Assembly: GCA_963995505.1 (NCBI GenBank)
Contig: OZ023181.1
Coordinates: forward strand, 19,898,221 to 19,962,220
Direction: 5' to 3'
DNA from: Hypericum androsaemum
Lineage: Eukaryota; Streptophyta; Magnoliopsida; Malpighiales; Hypericaceae
DNA length: 64,000 nt
Positions 11,727 to 24,811 of this stretch are shown here, in pieces (position 1 is the first letter of the stretch; each line of letters starts with the position of its first letter). The notes beneath the pieces are model-generated. The model was not told the DNA's origin and made no database searches. It saw only the letters and a program-made list of their open reading frames with translations. The translations under genes were made by a program, and so were the position numbers.

Positions 11727-14700
11727 ATGGCTTCCAAGCCGCCGCCGGTGGAAGTAGTTGAAATCGACAGCGGGAGCGACGACGACGACGGCGACAATGT
11801 GGTGGTGATAACCGCTAGGAAGCCGCCTATCCAACCGACGAACCTCATCCCTAGGGTTCCGTCGAAGCCTCAGAGCTCCGCGGTCCCCGCCGCTGGTTTG
11901 GAGTGCCGAAGCTTCTGGAAAGCCGGGGGTTACTCCGCGGGCCCCTCGGAGAGAGCGGCTCCAGCTCACGGTTTGCCTTCTTTGTTCTCTCAGCTACGGC
12001 TCGATTTTGCCGTTGTAAATTTTTTTTTAGGTAAGTTTTGGTGATGTGTACTTGCAGGTCAGCTGGAGCATGCACGAGTTCATCCAAAGTTTCTGCATTC
12101 GAATGCCACTTCTCATAAATGGGCTTTTGGAGGTTAAAGAATTGCTAGACTTTTCCCTTTGTTGCTCCTGCTATTTTGGTGTGCTGACAATTAGGAACGC
12201 GGCTGTTTGACTCGGTTGAATTGTGTTTGTTCTTTTTGGCAGCGATTGCCGAGCTCTTGGATAATGCTGTTGACGAGGTATGGCTTTAGAACCATGCCAT
12301 TTCTTCCATGATTTAATTTAGGGGTTGTTGAGATCCAATGATTCCCTGTGTTTGAGGTTTCCTTATGCGACATAGCCTTTGACCCGTAGTTATTCAGCCG
12401 TGTTTTCTGGGGATTCCTGCTGCGTCGATGGTTGTATGGGATTTGCTTACCGTGTTTATGTATTTGCCGAAATCGGAAATGTTACTTTGGTTATCCTCGT
12501 GTTTCAATACTTTGATGCTATTCATATTCTTGGAGTTGCCATTAGTCTGGGAAAGGGCTGTTTCTTCGTGACTTCTGCTTCCTGTTTAGAATGGGGATGA
12601 CTGCTTGCTTGTGTTCGGCATAACTTGTTTTTACTATTTTCTCTGGCCGCCTGTCTCACAGATTCAGAATGGTGCAACCTACGTCAAAATTGATAAAGTT
12701 GACATCATGAAGGACGCTTCTCCTGCTTTACTTGTGCAAGGCAGGTTTCCCCTTGATGGGTTTTGATTTTCTGTTCCTTGTCCTTTGGAATAAGTTCATT
12801 CTGTTTTTGTGATTTAACACTGTCAGGTCGGCCATGTTGTATTCTGTGCAGATGATGGCGGTGGAATGGATCCTGATGGTATTAGGAAATGCATGAGCTT
12901 GGGTTATTCATCGAAGAAATCTAAGACAACTATTGGTCAATGTAATTTTATGATTACCTTCACTGAACTGATTCATGTCGTCACATTTATTTGGGATTGT
13001 TATACTCAGAGCTGACAGGTTTCGTGCAATTTCAGATTCTTGTTCTGATGCATTGCTAAATTTATTTTTTCAATGACAGAACTATTACTGAATAAAGTTG
13101 GAGATGATGTACTGAGCTATTGTAATCGGATGGGCCTCAAATCCTTTGAAGGAGTTTTAGATCTAAGGACAAGTCATTTGATTTCTCTGCTAGTGACACG
13201 TAGTTGCTTTGGTGACTAGATAATGACTGCGATAGCTAAATAGTTCCTTCGTAATTTATTGTTAAAAAATTGGAGTTCTGGATAATTGCAATTTTGCAAG
13301 TATGGTGTTTGCGTTTTTTACTGTTGTTCTATCGAGACTTGCAATTTGGGGCCATAATGTTGGCAATTCTCTTGTGCTGCTATCTTGTTCTTTTGGTGCA
13401 TCTGTCTTACAAGTTTTGATTTTAGATGGCAATGGATTCAAGACGAGTACTATGAGATTAGGTGCTGATGTCATAGTTTTCAGCCGTACCAGTCATGCTA
13501 GGTACTCTTCTATCCTTCTTTTGCTTATCACATCATCACACTTTTTATCTGCGTCTTTGTGGGTTGTGCTAATTTCTTCTTTAGATCTTCTTCTGTTGCA
13601 AATCTGTTTTCACTACTAATAATTTCTTTTCCAACTTTTTCCTGGGTATTCTTGTCTTTGCACATTTATCTCTTAGCAAAGCCACTCAGAGTGTCGGTCT
13701 TTTGTCCTATACATTCCTCCGGAAAACTGGACAGGATGATGTTATTGTTCCCATGGTAATTATTTTCAATTTCTGATACCTTTGATGCACGATTTCTATG
13801 CAAAAACTTAGCTCCTAATAATATTTGCATTACGTTAATTACAGGTTGACTTTGATATCTCTGGAAATTGGATAGAACCAATAATTTATAGTTCACAGGA
13901 TGACTGGTCTTCCAACTTGAAAACAATTCTCGACTGGTCTCCGTTCGAATCCAAGGACGTGCTCTTGCAACAGGTATGTTGAAATAGTTCTAATCCATCT
14001 GGTTGTAGCCTGCCATACCTCGGATATGAGATTTGATTAGTGTCCATTCCGTTCTCTGAAGCTGAAGAATGTTGGTGTCAGTTCACAGAAGAAATTATAT
14101 TCTAAACTCCAGTCACTTGACTACGGAATAACTTGTTTTTTCACGAGATAGCTTTCAAACTGAAAAAATTACCTACTGCATTTCTGGTCAGCCATACTCA
14201 GTTGATCTAATTTCGGTGATACATGCTCTGTGCATTCCTTAGATTTGTTAGCCCAATGAAAAACTAATTTCCCTGCCACTGCCTAGGTCAGTTTTTTGTT
14301 CGTTTTTCAATGGCATTATTTGCTGCCCCCCTCCTGTGTGCATCTTTGTGCTGCCTGTAACTCATTTCCCATTCCTTTTTATAAAAGAATAACTCATTTA
14401 CCATCTTGAGATGTTCTTAATGCAGTTTGAGGATATCGGAAAACACGGGACAAAAGTCATTATATACAACCTCTGGCTGAACGACGAAGGGATATATGAA
14501 TTAACTTTTGATGATGACGATGAGGTATGCTTTGCTTACGAATTAAACGAATTTGCTCTTTTCTTAATTTGATGGTCTCACATCTACACTCCTGTTGTCG
14601 TTTGGAAAAAAGTGCAAAGTTTTATGCCTGATATGGTAGAGGTTCCTCGTTCTGGCTTATCTTAAGGAGGCCATTATTACTCTTGGAATTTTTTGGTTGA

Positions 14701-17700
14701 GAAGACGACATGGTAGATTTTGCTTTTAGATAATCATGGTAAATTTCCTATGCAACAGATTTAAATATCCCATTGGAAAATATTCAGCAACTACTCAGCA
14801 TGTGATGCAAATGTCGTATTCGTTTGACAGGCATCTTGCTCGGGTAGCATTTACTTCAAGCAAGTGAATATGTGTGATTGCTGGCATTTTTATTGTCATG
14901 TTTACATATTCTCTATTGTGGGATGGTCAGACTTTAGGTGCTATCTAGTGAGCTTGCAGCTGTCTTAAAATGTCATGCTTTGTTTGGCGTTGGTGTACTG
15001 TTTCTAGTGGAGTTTTGCAACTCTGAAGGATAAGATTTCTTCAGTTGTTGATACAAATGTCTTTAGGAGTATCACGAGTTCATAACCTTTTGGCTTGAAA
15101 TATAATAGTTTGATACTGAATTTTCCAACTGCAATTTTGCATGAAGGATATTCGATTAAGAGATGAAGCAAGCCAAGGAGGTCAAGTAAAACTGAACAAA
15201 AAAGCAGTTGAACTTCAATCTCATATATCTTATCGCTACCGGTTTTCTTTACGGGTAACCTTTGGAAAACATTATTCATGTTTTCATTTCCATTTTCTTG
15301 TGCTCTCAGTGTGGGTCATTGCATCTTTTTCTCACTCCTGTAGGCCTATGCATCAATTTTATATCTAAGGAAATTCAAAAACTTTAATATTCTACTGAGG
15401 GGGAAGCCTGTAAAGCAGTTGGATATTGCAAATGATCTGAAAATCGCCCAGAAGTTGACGTACAAGCCTCAGGTGGCTTTAGTAAAAGAGGTAATTTCTC
15501 AGTTCAGAGGAAGGAATGAGTCTGCCTCTTTCTCTTATGGTTGCCTTTTATTTCCTTTTCAAAATTCTTCAGTGGTGCAAGCTTTATTATATAGAAGGCA
15601 ACAATATAACTGCTTCAGTTCTTGGTGCTGTTCTATGGCCTCAATAGTTCCATTCCATCACTAACTTCCCCATCTACCCTTATATTAGCAACAACAACAA
15701 CAAAAAAAAATTCCCCATCTATCCTTTATTCTCCAAAATTTATTTATGGTTCGCACTCTGGAGATTAAGTTGCACTGGACTCTGGAAACTTTGGTATTTT
15801 TCTTTGTTGATGCTAAACAGAAATAACATTTGAGTGTGTTTAAAGTTCTTTCTTCTCATGATGCTGCGGATGTCAGGTTATTGTGGAAATAACTATTGGA
15901 TTTGTCAAAGAAGCTCCCAATCTTGCAGTTCGTGGGTTCAATGTGTATCACAAGAATCGTTTGATTAGGGTAAGTTGTAGTATTTTGATGTCAGTTTCTG
16001 ACATTTTGTATGGTGGATCAGCAGTATAGTTGGTGCTTCTTGGCAATCAAATGCGGGATTTATTGCTATGTCATGTTATATAGAACTTTTTTCTCCAAAA
16101 ATTTGAGCAGGGTTAATTTTACTATTACTTGGTGTCTTGCTCTTTTTGTTGAAAGGCATTACTGAATGTCTTTTAAGTACATTTTTATAAAATATCTTTG
16201 CAATTAAAAAGGATAATGATAATATTAATATCCATTTATTGAAGGGTCTTTGTGTTTCTGCAGCCTTTCTGGAAAGTCACTGGTGATGGCATTGGTGCAG
16301 GGAGTGGCATTGTTGGTATGTTATGATTTTTCCCGCACTCCTGTACCATTATTCAGTTATTTATTTTTCGCTTGGTTGTAATGCAGGAGTCCTCGAAGCA
16401 AATTTTATAGAACCCGCGCACGATAAGCAGGACTTCGAGAGGTCGTCACTTTATATCCGGCTGGAGGCTAAACTTAAACAGATTTATTCAGAATACTGGT
16501 CCGTTATGCTATAATTTGCAACTTATCTTTCTAGTTTGATTTATTAGGACCATGGTTAAGCGGAGCTTTCTCAGTTTCTCTTGCATTTCTGGGTTTATTG
16601 TAGTTTTTCTTTTATTTACGAATCATAACCAACCTGATGCAATTTAACTTTGTCCGATTCTCACATTTCAATGTGGATGCTCATTCTTTATGCTCTGTCA
16701 GGAGAAATCACCGGCATTTGTTTGGACATCAGCCTCCTGGTTTTACCATGCAGAAGGATAAAATTGCTAAATCGGAGAAGCAATTGCCTAAAATTGGCAT
16801 AACTGAGAAACTAAATGTAGATGGTAATGAGGCCGGCATGTCACGTGACTCAATGCAGCATACGAGGAACATGCAATTCGGAAACAGCAGCGATGTCTCT
16901 ACTCCTATCAAACAGTATACCGATGAATTCCTTGTTGTAAGTGATACAAATTGCTTTCCCTTGAGATGAATCCGAAATTTCCCTTTCAGTGTTATGTCTG
17001 TGAATAGACTGGCCCATAAGAAAACAAAGAAATAATAGAATCTAGGCCTTCTACAGTCTCTGAGCTGTCACAAATATAGCAAGTTTCTATTATGATTTCA
17101 ATGTGGCAGCATCATCCAAAAATGTCACTGAACCTTAGTGTAAAAGATTTCTAATAAGAAAGAACTTGGTAGTTATTGAGAACAATTCCTTCGGGAAAGA
17201 AAGATGTTATGAACATATTTTATCTTCCTGCATTGACCATGGATAAATTTCTTGTACCAACCTTTTTTCCAATGAAAAGGTAAACGGCCTTTTTCCCGAA
17301 TCAAGAGGTATGCCAACTTGTGACTCAGTATTTCAAGAATTACTGAAACTGACAACATTTGCCGCAGTCACCAGTACATTTCAATTTTCGTCAACTCCTG
17401 CTTCATGATCAAATCTCCAAAACATATATTGTTTATTTGAATGCTTCCTTGCAGGGACCGAAGAGCAGTGGAACAAACTTATATGTCTTATTTATATACA
17501 GAATATTCATTTTACGTTATAATCATCTCATGTTTTGGTTGGAGAAACATGCTGATTATTATCAAGGATTCAAACATTTAATTTTCTGCAGGAATCACGT
17601 GAAGATACCGTGTCTGTTGAGGGTGGCCGAACCTTATCCGTGGAAGACATACGTGAGGAAAACATTGGGCTTTTCATTAAGTATGTATTTTTGTTTAGTT

Positions 17701-18165
17701 AATGTTTCTTCATGTACAAACATGCACGATCGTTCTCCTGTTTTTGCACATTTCTGATCTTGCATGACATGCAAACAGATCTCTGTTTGATTTACTTTCT
17801 CCACCGAGAAAGAGATCAAAACAAAGTCAGTGTTGCTTCCATGGTCATTTCTCATATCTCATATGCATATTTTGAATCGCTCCAAACAAAACTGTCTGCA
17901 GATGCGAGGAACACAAGAAAAAGGAGACCGAGTTGAAAGAGACGGTAAGTCTGGCATCAGAGCTGCACTTGCATTCAGTAAACTGAAACTGACAAGTTCC
18001 ACATGATGCCGAAGCAGTCGGCATGAATTTCCTAATCTGTTTTAAATTTAGGTCCAGGAACTAGAGAAGGAATTGGAACAAGCCAAGCGGAAGTGTGCGC
18101 AACTGGCTGCTCACTTGGAGACTCGAAAGAGGCAGAAGTTAATGAAAGAGCAGAATGTTTTGTGA
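11727..18165 (+). CDS. MORC1: MORC-family GHKL ATPase, MORC1/CRT1-type
   Basis: Nuclear ATPase of the microrchidia family, acting in heterochromatin condensation, transposon silencing and disease resistance (family knowledge). Exons: 11727-11970, 12058-12132, 12243-12277, 12662-12740, 12852-12941, 13426-13501, 13677-13755, 13845-13973, 14426-14524, 15147-15254, 15344-15490, 15877-15969, 16264-16315, 16387-16498, 16702-16936, 17592-17680, 17902-17944 and 18052-18165. An optional small exon lies at about 17455-17484. The product is 632 residues (642 with it), near the 635 I recall for Arabidopsis MORC1. GHKL motifs: ELLDNAVDE at 110-118, DDGGGMD at 145-151, GYSSKK at 162-167, GQYGNGFK at 173-180. 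An acidic N-terminus and a Lys/Glu-rich coiled coil in the last 50 residues fit. The intron after exon 4 uses a GC donor. MORC1 versus MORC2 is not resolved. Confidence 0.9.
12741..12851 (+). other. GC-AG intron in the MORC gene
   Basis: The exon ends CAAG at 12740 and the intron begins GCAGGT. The acceptor GCAG ends at 12851. Only this junction preserves the DDGGGMD ATPase motif. The nearby GT at 12746 would give an immediate stop. Confidence 0.8.
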
Positions 18166-18457
18166 GGATACATCTACAAGCGTTCTACCACAGGATGGCT
18201 TAGAACCACTGTATGTATAGTAATTGGCGCTCACACGCTTGGATGTAATGCCATTTGTGTATATTTTACGCTAATCTCCAGAAGTCTTCTTGATTTCGCT
18301 CCATCTAAACCAAGACCGACAATGACTGATGAGACTTTTTCTTCAATCCAGATGGTTGATATTTGGTCTCCCCTCCATTTCTTTTATTAAATTTTATGCT
18401 CGTTCCTGGAGTGAGTTTGTTTTGTTGGAGTCAACTGTTTGGCGTTTGTAGCAATTG

Positions 18458-19250
18458 CTTTGGTCCGGTAATTGTCTTATTTCTTGGAATTAATGATGTC
18501 TCTCACTTGTGAAGGAGAAAGAACTCTATGATCGTTTCACAAACAAGATCTAGGTCTACCTAGTGATTTTAACGTGCATTTTTTTTTTGGAAATGGAAGG
18601 GCAAGCCTCGATAACGTGTATTATGTTGTTCAAATGTACGATGATATCGGTGTTAACGTCCAGACAAAAATAATATTACTAGGTTAGGTGACTTTGAAAT
18701 TGTTCAAAATGCACCTCCTGATAACGATGGATCATGGCTGCAGGACATCTCCAAGTCAGGACTCGCTGCAATGGCACGAAAGTCGAATCATTATGGCCAA
18801 GCTAGCAACATTCTCAGCCCTCGAAGATGAACTCTTAGCAATTCAGCTAGCTGTCAAAATGACTCGAGAGGATTATGTTCACATTTCAACAAACAACGAG
18901 ACTTGTTAATGTGTCAAGTTTGCGGGGAGTAAACTGTCAACTCCCCGCAAATCATCAAGGTATACCTGATTGTCGTTTCACTCATTTATTCTTGGCGTGT
19001 AGAGAATTTAATTTTTAGTGTTAAGTTATTGCCACTTTGCTCGATCTCTTATGTTCCTATACTTGTTAATTGTGTACCTGATTGAGTATGTAAGCAAAAG
19101 CAAGTTCGAAATGATTGTCTCCTTTTGAACTGGGCCATCTCTCATTCATTGGAGCTCGATTCTTCCCAACTTGTTACAAAGTAACTAAGCAGCTTTAACT
19201 CTTAAAAAAGATAAGGATGGTTGATATTGTATTGTGGCATCTTAACTCTT
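18458..19250 (+). repeat. Dispersed duplication, unit 1 copy A (holds RNase H-like fragment)
   Basis: About 0.8 kb directly downstream of MORC that is repeated, in the same orientation, at 27503-28403 downstream of HCC2. Identity is high over stretches such as the block from TCTCTCACTTGTGAAGG onward. A reading frame at 18688-18909 contains ATFSALEDELLAIQLAV, which resembles the RVT_3/RNase H-like domain of plant retroelements, so the unit may be a retroelement scrap. This copy keeps an empty target site (CCGGTAAT at 18465-18472) for the MITE present in copy B. Confidence 0.75.
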
Positions 19251-19727
19251 GCAATCTTGTAATTCGCAATCTTGTAATTCTTGATAGCCAAATTGGTTTA
19301 AGTTGTGGTCTTTGAACCTAAGTTCACAGGTTTAATATTTAACTTTGATAATTGTTTTATCACTTTGTTTTACTAAATTATTCACTAATATTAAAACAAT
19401 TTTTTTTAATTAAATATGGTGAATATTAAATCATTCACTAATGGCAAAGAGTTGAAATCGAACCTATGACCATCGAGTAAAAAGTGGCACTTTCTATCAC
19501 CAAGACCAAACACGTGTCATGTCTGTTTTACCAAGATCCGACTTTTTATGTCGGATCTTAGTCATCCGATTTTTTTTGTCGGATCTTGGTCATCTGACTA
19601 AAAAAGTTAAATCTTGGTCCAAGATTCTTTTTTTTTTCCGTGCCACGTGGACACCACATTCGTAATACTTTATATTCGAATACCTTTTTCACAAAAAACA
19701 CCAACGGTAACACCAAACACACAAAAA
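19251..19727. other. AT-rich spacer with a short palindrome
   Basis: No gene. AAGATCCGAC and GTCGGATCTT form a perfect 10-base inverted repeat around 19531-19560, and the GTCGGATCTTGGTCAT phrase is repeated just after it. Possibly the relic of a small transposon. Confidence 0.4.
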
Positions 19728-20145
19728 CCCCTAATTTGCTGCGTTGAACGATGACCGAATAATTCTTATTAGGATTATCAGCGAAAAGAAAATTGAAATT
19801 CAAGGAAGGATTGGACCATCCCTGAGGACTTTTGACTTGAAATCTCTCTCGGGACCGTACCCAAATTGACATCTTTAACAACTTTTGTTGTCAATTTGAT
19901 TTGATTCATTTCTCGCCGCGTATTGACCACATCCAAGAGTTTTTTCATAGGCCGACTATTGGCGGAATGACCCATAATTTGTAAAAGAAAAACAAGGATC
20001 CATACTTTTCGGAGTTTGAATATGATAATTTGTCATTATGCGACTCAAACAAGAATCAAATGAACTAAACAAAACCCTCTCAAGATCCATATCCTTAGGC
20101 AAGTAAGTTTGATTATTTTCAATTATTAAAAACATTTTTGAGAAT
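19728..20145 (-). repeat. Dispersed duplication, unit 2 copy A (unidentified coding-like block)
   Basis: About 420 bp repeated at 30467-30895. On the minus strand both copies carry a coding-like stretch with MKK-LDVVNTRRE and NLGT-PREIS. Copy A keeps it open over about 65 codons; copy B has a frameshift. I do not recognise the protein. Unit 1 followed by unit 2 in the same order at both places suggests one larger segmental duplication. Confidence 0.65.
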
Positions 20146-20968
20146 ACATATGTCCGACCGATCGAGCCATTGGTCCGACCTTAGTTTTTAAAATATTGAT
20201 AAATGTGTCTTCAACTATCGAATTCGTGTCTTTGTTGGCAGAGATACGATCATAGAAAAAAAGACATTGGAGCAAGATACAACCAAACTGAATTTGATAG
20301 CCTCCATAATAAATAACTTGAAAAAAAATGTTATCGTCTTCGGAGAATAGGTAGTAGTAAATTATTTTTTTGTGATAGAATTGGTAGGATTCGAAAAAAT
20401 CCTTAGGCGGGCTACCTGGATTCGTTCCAGTAGCTTTCGTTCCTTGGATGTATCTTTTTGGGCGGTATTAGCGGTGGTCTCATTAGGCTTTTGCTTTGTA
20501 CAAGAGTTTTCAATACAAGAATTACTTAATAAAAAAAATCATTGAAAAGTGAAAAAAAATTTAACAAGTAATTTTACATTACTGTATTTTTAATAATTCA
20601 AATTTAAAAACTCATAATGCTCTCGCAATAAGTAATAAATTATCTACAAAAGAGACAATGCAATCTAGATCTTTAATATATAATTATAATTATTTCATCT
20701 AACCTAAGATATTCGAAGTACTTAAATAAGTTGATTGTTCCGGACAGAATACGATTAAGCAAACATGAGCTGCTCGCAGTAATTTACAAGATAAATCGAA
20801 CCTTCCCGGGCCATAGGAACTATTAGGGATGAAATTGTAAGTAAAGAAACCCCAAGCACCGCGAGGGGATTAAATTAACGAAGAACCCTGGTCTAAAACC
20901 CCACCACCACTCCAGCGGCAACCTCTCTTGGATTCTGGGTTTTCCCCAATTCGTCGCCGTCGCCTACA
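20146..20968. other. Intergenic region and mS35 promoter
   Basis: AT-rich spacer. The last 150 bases become GC-richer and should contain the promoter and 5' UTR of the mS35 gene. I see no transposon or RNA gene. Confidence 0.45.
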
Positions 20969-23325
20969 ATGAGGCGATCCCTCCTTAGGACCGCTTCTAA
21001 TCTCTACACTCGCAATCTCCACTCCTCTTCTTGCCCTAACCTATTCCCGCTGACCAAAATCGTTGACCCATCGTCCGTCTCGGCCTCACTCGCTCGGCCC
21101 CGATTTAGGCTCTACTCGTCCGAGTCCGACCAAGTTTCCGATTCCGCGGCTCTAGTTCAGGATCTTAAGAAGGTTAAATCCGTCGCCCAGGATAAGGATG
21201 TTTCCACCAAAGGTAAAAGCTCAAATTTTTGTTGGTTTAGTTCAGTTTCCTGAAATGGGTCTTTGGGTAGAGAGGTTAGAGAGTTAAAGACAGTATCTTT
21301 GTGGAGCAATTTGGTTTTTTCTGCAATTCGTTTCGAAGGAGCCATTTTTGGTTAGTTTTTGGTGCTTGAGATCTGTGATTTGTTACTTTCAGTTGCTTCT
21401 TTGCACTTGGTCTTGATGCCAATTTTTACGATTTTTGGATGTATTTTATTAGTCATTTTCTGTTTGGGAGAACCCCGCGAAAAAGAAACAGGATTGATTC
21501 CTCGCGATGAGCTAAGAACGAGCATGTGGGTTAAGAATTGTTGGGATTTTGTTTCAAACACCTTATGTACATGGTTCACATTAATCGTAGTAGCTAGACC
21601 GTCAAGGCGATATTATGCATTGGGATAGCATTCCCTTCTTCAAATCCTGACTGGAAACGTGCTATGCGTGATTTACTTGGCTCGCGTGTTTGATTCTCTG
21701 CAGAGTTGAAAGAGATGATCGAGAACTACTTCAAGAATGGGGATGAAGAGGCAATGCCTGCAATTCTGGAAACCATTTTATCGCGGAGGATTTCAAAGAA
21801 GCATGAGGAATCGGATGATGAGTTAATAGATGAGATGTACCATCAGCCACTGGATGGTATTGACGACGAAGATTTTGAGTCCGATTTTGAGAAAATTCAC
21901 GAGACGGATGATGAGATTGAGAATTTGTATGATACCAGAACTCATGTTGTGAAGAAGATGACAAAGGATGAGTTCTTCAACATGGATGATAAGAAGTGGG
22001 ATCAGATGATTAAGGAGGCGGTAGATGCCGGCTACATGAAGGACACAAGGGAATGCGAGCAGATCTTGGAAGATATGCTCCACTGGGATAAGCTCCTTCC
22101 AGGTTGCTGCATCTTGTGTATTTTGTATGATGACATTTTGATCTTTAGCCTTCTGGAAGCTCTTTAAGGCATTGTACATGCTGATCTGATAGATATGTCA
22201 TTGGCACCAAACATCATTTTGTTTTTTTTTTGCTTCATTAATTTAATCCATTACTCTTTTTTTGCAGACGATTTAAAGGAAAAGGTGAAAGAAAAGCTTA
22301 ATGAACTGGAGGATAAGTGTGACGCTGGAGAGCTTGAACCTGAAGAAGCTTATGAGATCTTCAAGCAATTTGAGGATGACATAGTCTTAGAATATGGAAA
22401 GAAGATGGAAGCTGAGCAGTTGACAGAGCTTAACAAGAGTGTAGTTCCGGGCAAGAAGAAGCCATTGGATGACCCGCCAGGCGAGGGGCCGATTCTAAGA
22501 TGGCAAACACGGGTAGTCTTTACTCCAGGAGGAGATGCATGGCATCCAAAAAATAGAAAAGTGAAAATGTCTGTCACTGTCAAGGAGCTTGGCCTATCAA
22601 AATATCAATTTAAGCGGTTGAGGGAACTGGTCGGGAAAAGGTACGATTCAGGACGAGACGAGCTTACAATAACCAGCGAAAGGTAAACTCTTTTTGAACA
22701 TCTCGTCAGTTTCAAGTGTTGAATTGATCTGTAGATCTTTGATGGTCTTCTTAATGCTTTGTTGTCTCTTGTAATTTCTTAGGCTAGTTTTTTTTTTCAC
22801 ATGAAATAGTTTCTGTATTTTCTCATACTTAATACAAGCGTGGGAAATTAGCAAGAGAAAATATTTCCCCACCAGAGGGAGACAAGCTTCATAGAAAGGA
22901 AAAAAATAACTTTCCACCCAAAACAGGAAGCTCCCTTCAGATGCATTTTTTCTTGTGTTATAAAAAACATGTGAGAGTGCACGAGTCCAGATGTGCGATT
23001 ATCTTTTGAATGCATTTTCTCAACATTACTTAGTTATCAACTCTTTATATTTGTTATGGGCTGATGAACTATATTTTGCTGTTGAAGGAAGCAAAATTAA
23101 TCAATGGTTCCCTTTTCCAGGTTTGAACACCGAGAAGAGAATAAAAAAGATTGCCTGAGGACTCTCTTCTCACTTCTTGAGGAAGCAGGCAAAGCCAACA
23201 AGTTGGTAGAGGATGCTCGAGTTGCATATGTTAAGGAGAGGCTTAGGGCGAATCCTGCTTTTATGGAGAGATTACATACGAAAACTTCGAGGCAAAGAAC
23301 TCCCGTCCGTAACATTTTGGGCTAG
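20969..23325 (+). CDS. Mitochondrial small ribosomal subunit protein mS35 (MRP-S24/S35)
   Basis: Structural protein of the mitochondrial 37S/28S-type small subunit (family knowledge). It matches the Arabidopsis protein annotated as mitochondrial ribosomal protein S24/S35. Four exons: 20969-21212, 21704-22102, 22268-22682 and 23121-23325, all phase-consistent, giving 420 residues. The first 40 residues (MRRSLLRTASNLYTRNLHSS) are Arg/Ser-rich and lack acids, typical of a mitochondrial presequence. The middle is strongly acidic (DDELIDEMY, DDEDFESDFEK). The conserved C-terminal domain has PPGEGPILRWQTRVVF, PGGDAWHPKNRKVK, LVGKRY and RFEHREEN. The start is the only ATG that gives the presequence. 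Arabidopsis homologues lie outside the recalled syntenic blocks, so it may be a local newcomer or have moved in Arabidopsis. Confidence 0.92.
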
Positions 23326-24811
23326 ATGTTACTTACTTTTGCTCGTGTTTCAAGTCACAATTTCAACCGGTTGGACAATTTTGATTCCTTCCGCAGGAAC
23401 TAGGCACATTCTCAGCTATTTCTTAATTGGCTTGTTGAGATAATCCCATATTGGTGAGACAGATAAATTATGTTGTTCACATTGGTTTTCTAAGTCCTCC
23501 AAGTGAACTTTGAACTTGCTGTCGTCCCGCCTTTCTGTATCCGTATTGTATTCCAATAGAGTATTGGGTGCATGAATGTGTTTTTTCCTGCCCTACTGCC
23601 TTCTCGCGGATCGAAGAAACCGAAATGCTGTTTCATGTTGTTCTTGCCTTTCGGGGATGCATTCTGATGATGGTGCATCCTTGATCTCTCTGGCCTGGTG
23701 TCTTGTCTTGGTTAGGAGGTCTTCAGGACTTGTGTATCCTCGAGTCCTTCTTGGGGTAGTGGGTTTGTTCAAGGGAGAAAGAATTTCACAAGAAACTCTT
23801 TTGGAAGATATTATTGAATGCGAGCTGCCTCCTCAATGTGCGAGTCCGCTTGCTTTGGCTAGTTGAAGCTCAAAATGTTTCGAGGATTACTGAGAGAGTT
23901 GACAATTTTTGGCTTCTCCAGTTGTCCAATATTTGAATCAATGAGATTTTCCAAACAGACTTGGTTTTTCTTTTTTGAGAATTAACAGACTTGGTTTTTT
24001 TTTTGTTGAGATTTTCCAAACAGACTTGAGAGTTTTCAAACAAACCTGGTTTGGATATAAAATTTACGAATGTATTCAAAATTTGTGAATGTAAAACACA
24101 TTATTGTGAGAATTTTTACTCTGAATACTATCCCTTGTTAATCTCGGAAGACGGAAGAGGCTAAGTTAGCTGATGGATAAGATGGTTGCTGGTTTAAGAA
24201 TTGCCGAAATTTGCCAAAAATATATTCGTAAAGTTTGGGATGAATAGTCGCTCAGCTGGGAGGATGATGGTTGAAAATTAGTGTTTTATAAAAAAGGTGA
24301 TAAATATTAAATGGATTTAAAATAATACTATCAATTTCCCTTTTATTATCTGAAGTTCAAAAGCTAGTTTCATGAAAACTGTTTTAGAATATTAAAAAAA
24401 TGAAAATGAAAATTCCATAACTTTTTTAAAAATCATTGTAGTAAAAAAGGAAAACTAATTGGTACAAAAGTTTATAACTTCTATAAAATTTCAATAGAAG
24501 TATAAAATTTTCAAAAACTGAAAAACCTTAATTCTGTAACTATTATGCTTTTACTCTTGCATACTTTTTACTTTTTAGCTCAAAATTTTAAAAATAAATT
24601 AATAAAATACTGATACATCTTGCTTGCCCTATTTTTTTATTCTACAAAAACTTGGGCAACAAGTATTTATTTAAGACTCTGTTAAACACCATCAATGCAA
24701 AACTTTTCAAGAATTCAAAACCAGAGCGGGTAACTTTAAGGTTTCTTCAATTGAGTACCCACCCCAATTAGAATGAAACCATTCTTCGGTGGGTCCTAAA
24801 GAGAGTAAAAG
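23326..24811. other. 3' UTR of mS35 and AT-rich spacer before HCC2
   Basis: 23326-23880 is likely 3' UTR and flank. At 23936-24030 the phrase GAGATTTTCCAAACAGACTT is repeated within a short imperfect local duplication. Around 24130-24200 there is a SINE-like relic related to the one near 7.5 kb. No gene. Confidence 0.45.

Noticed and set aside
12742..12747. GT at 12746 as donor of MORC intron 4
   Set aside because: Using it shifts the frame and creates a stop at once. The GC donor at 12741 preserves the ATPase motif.
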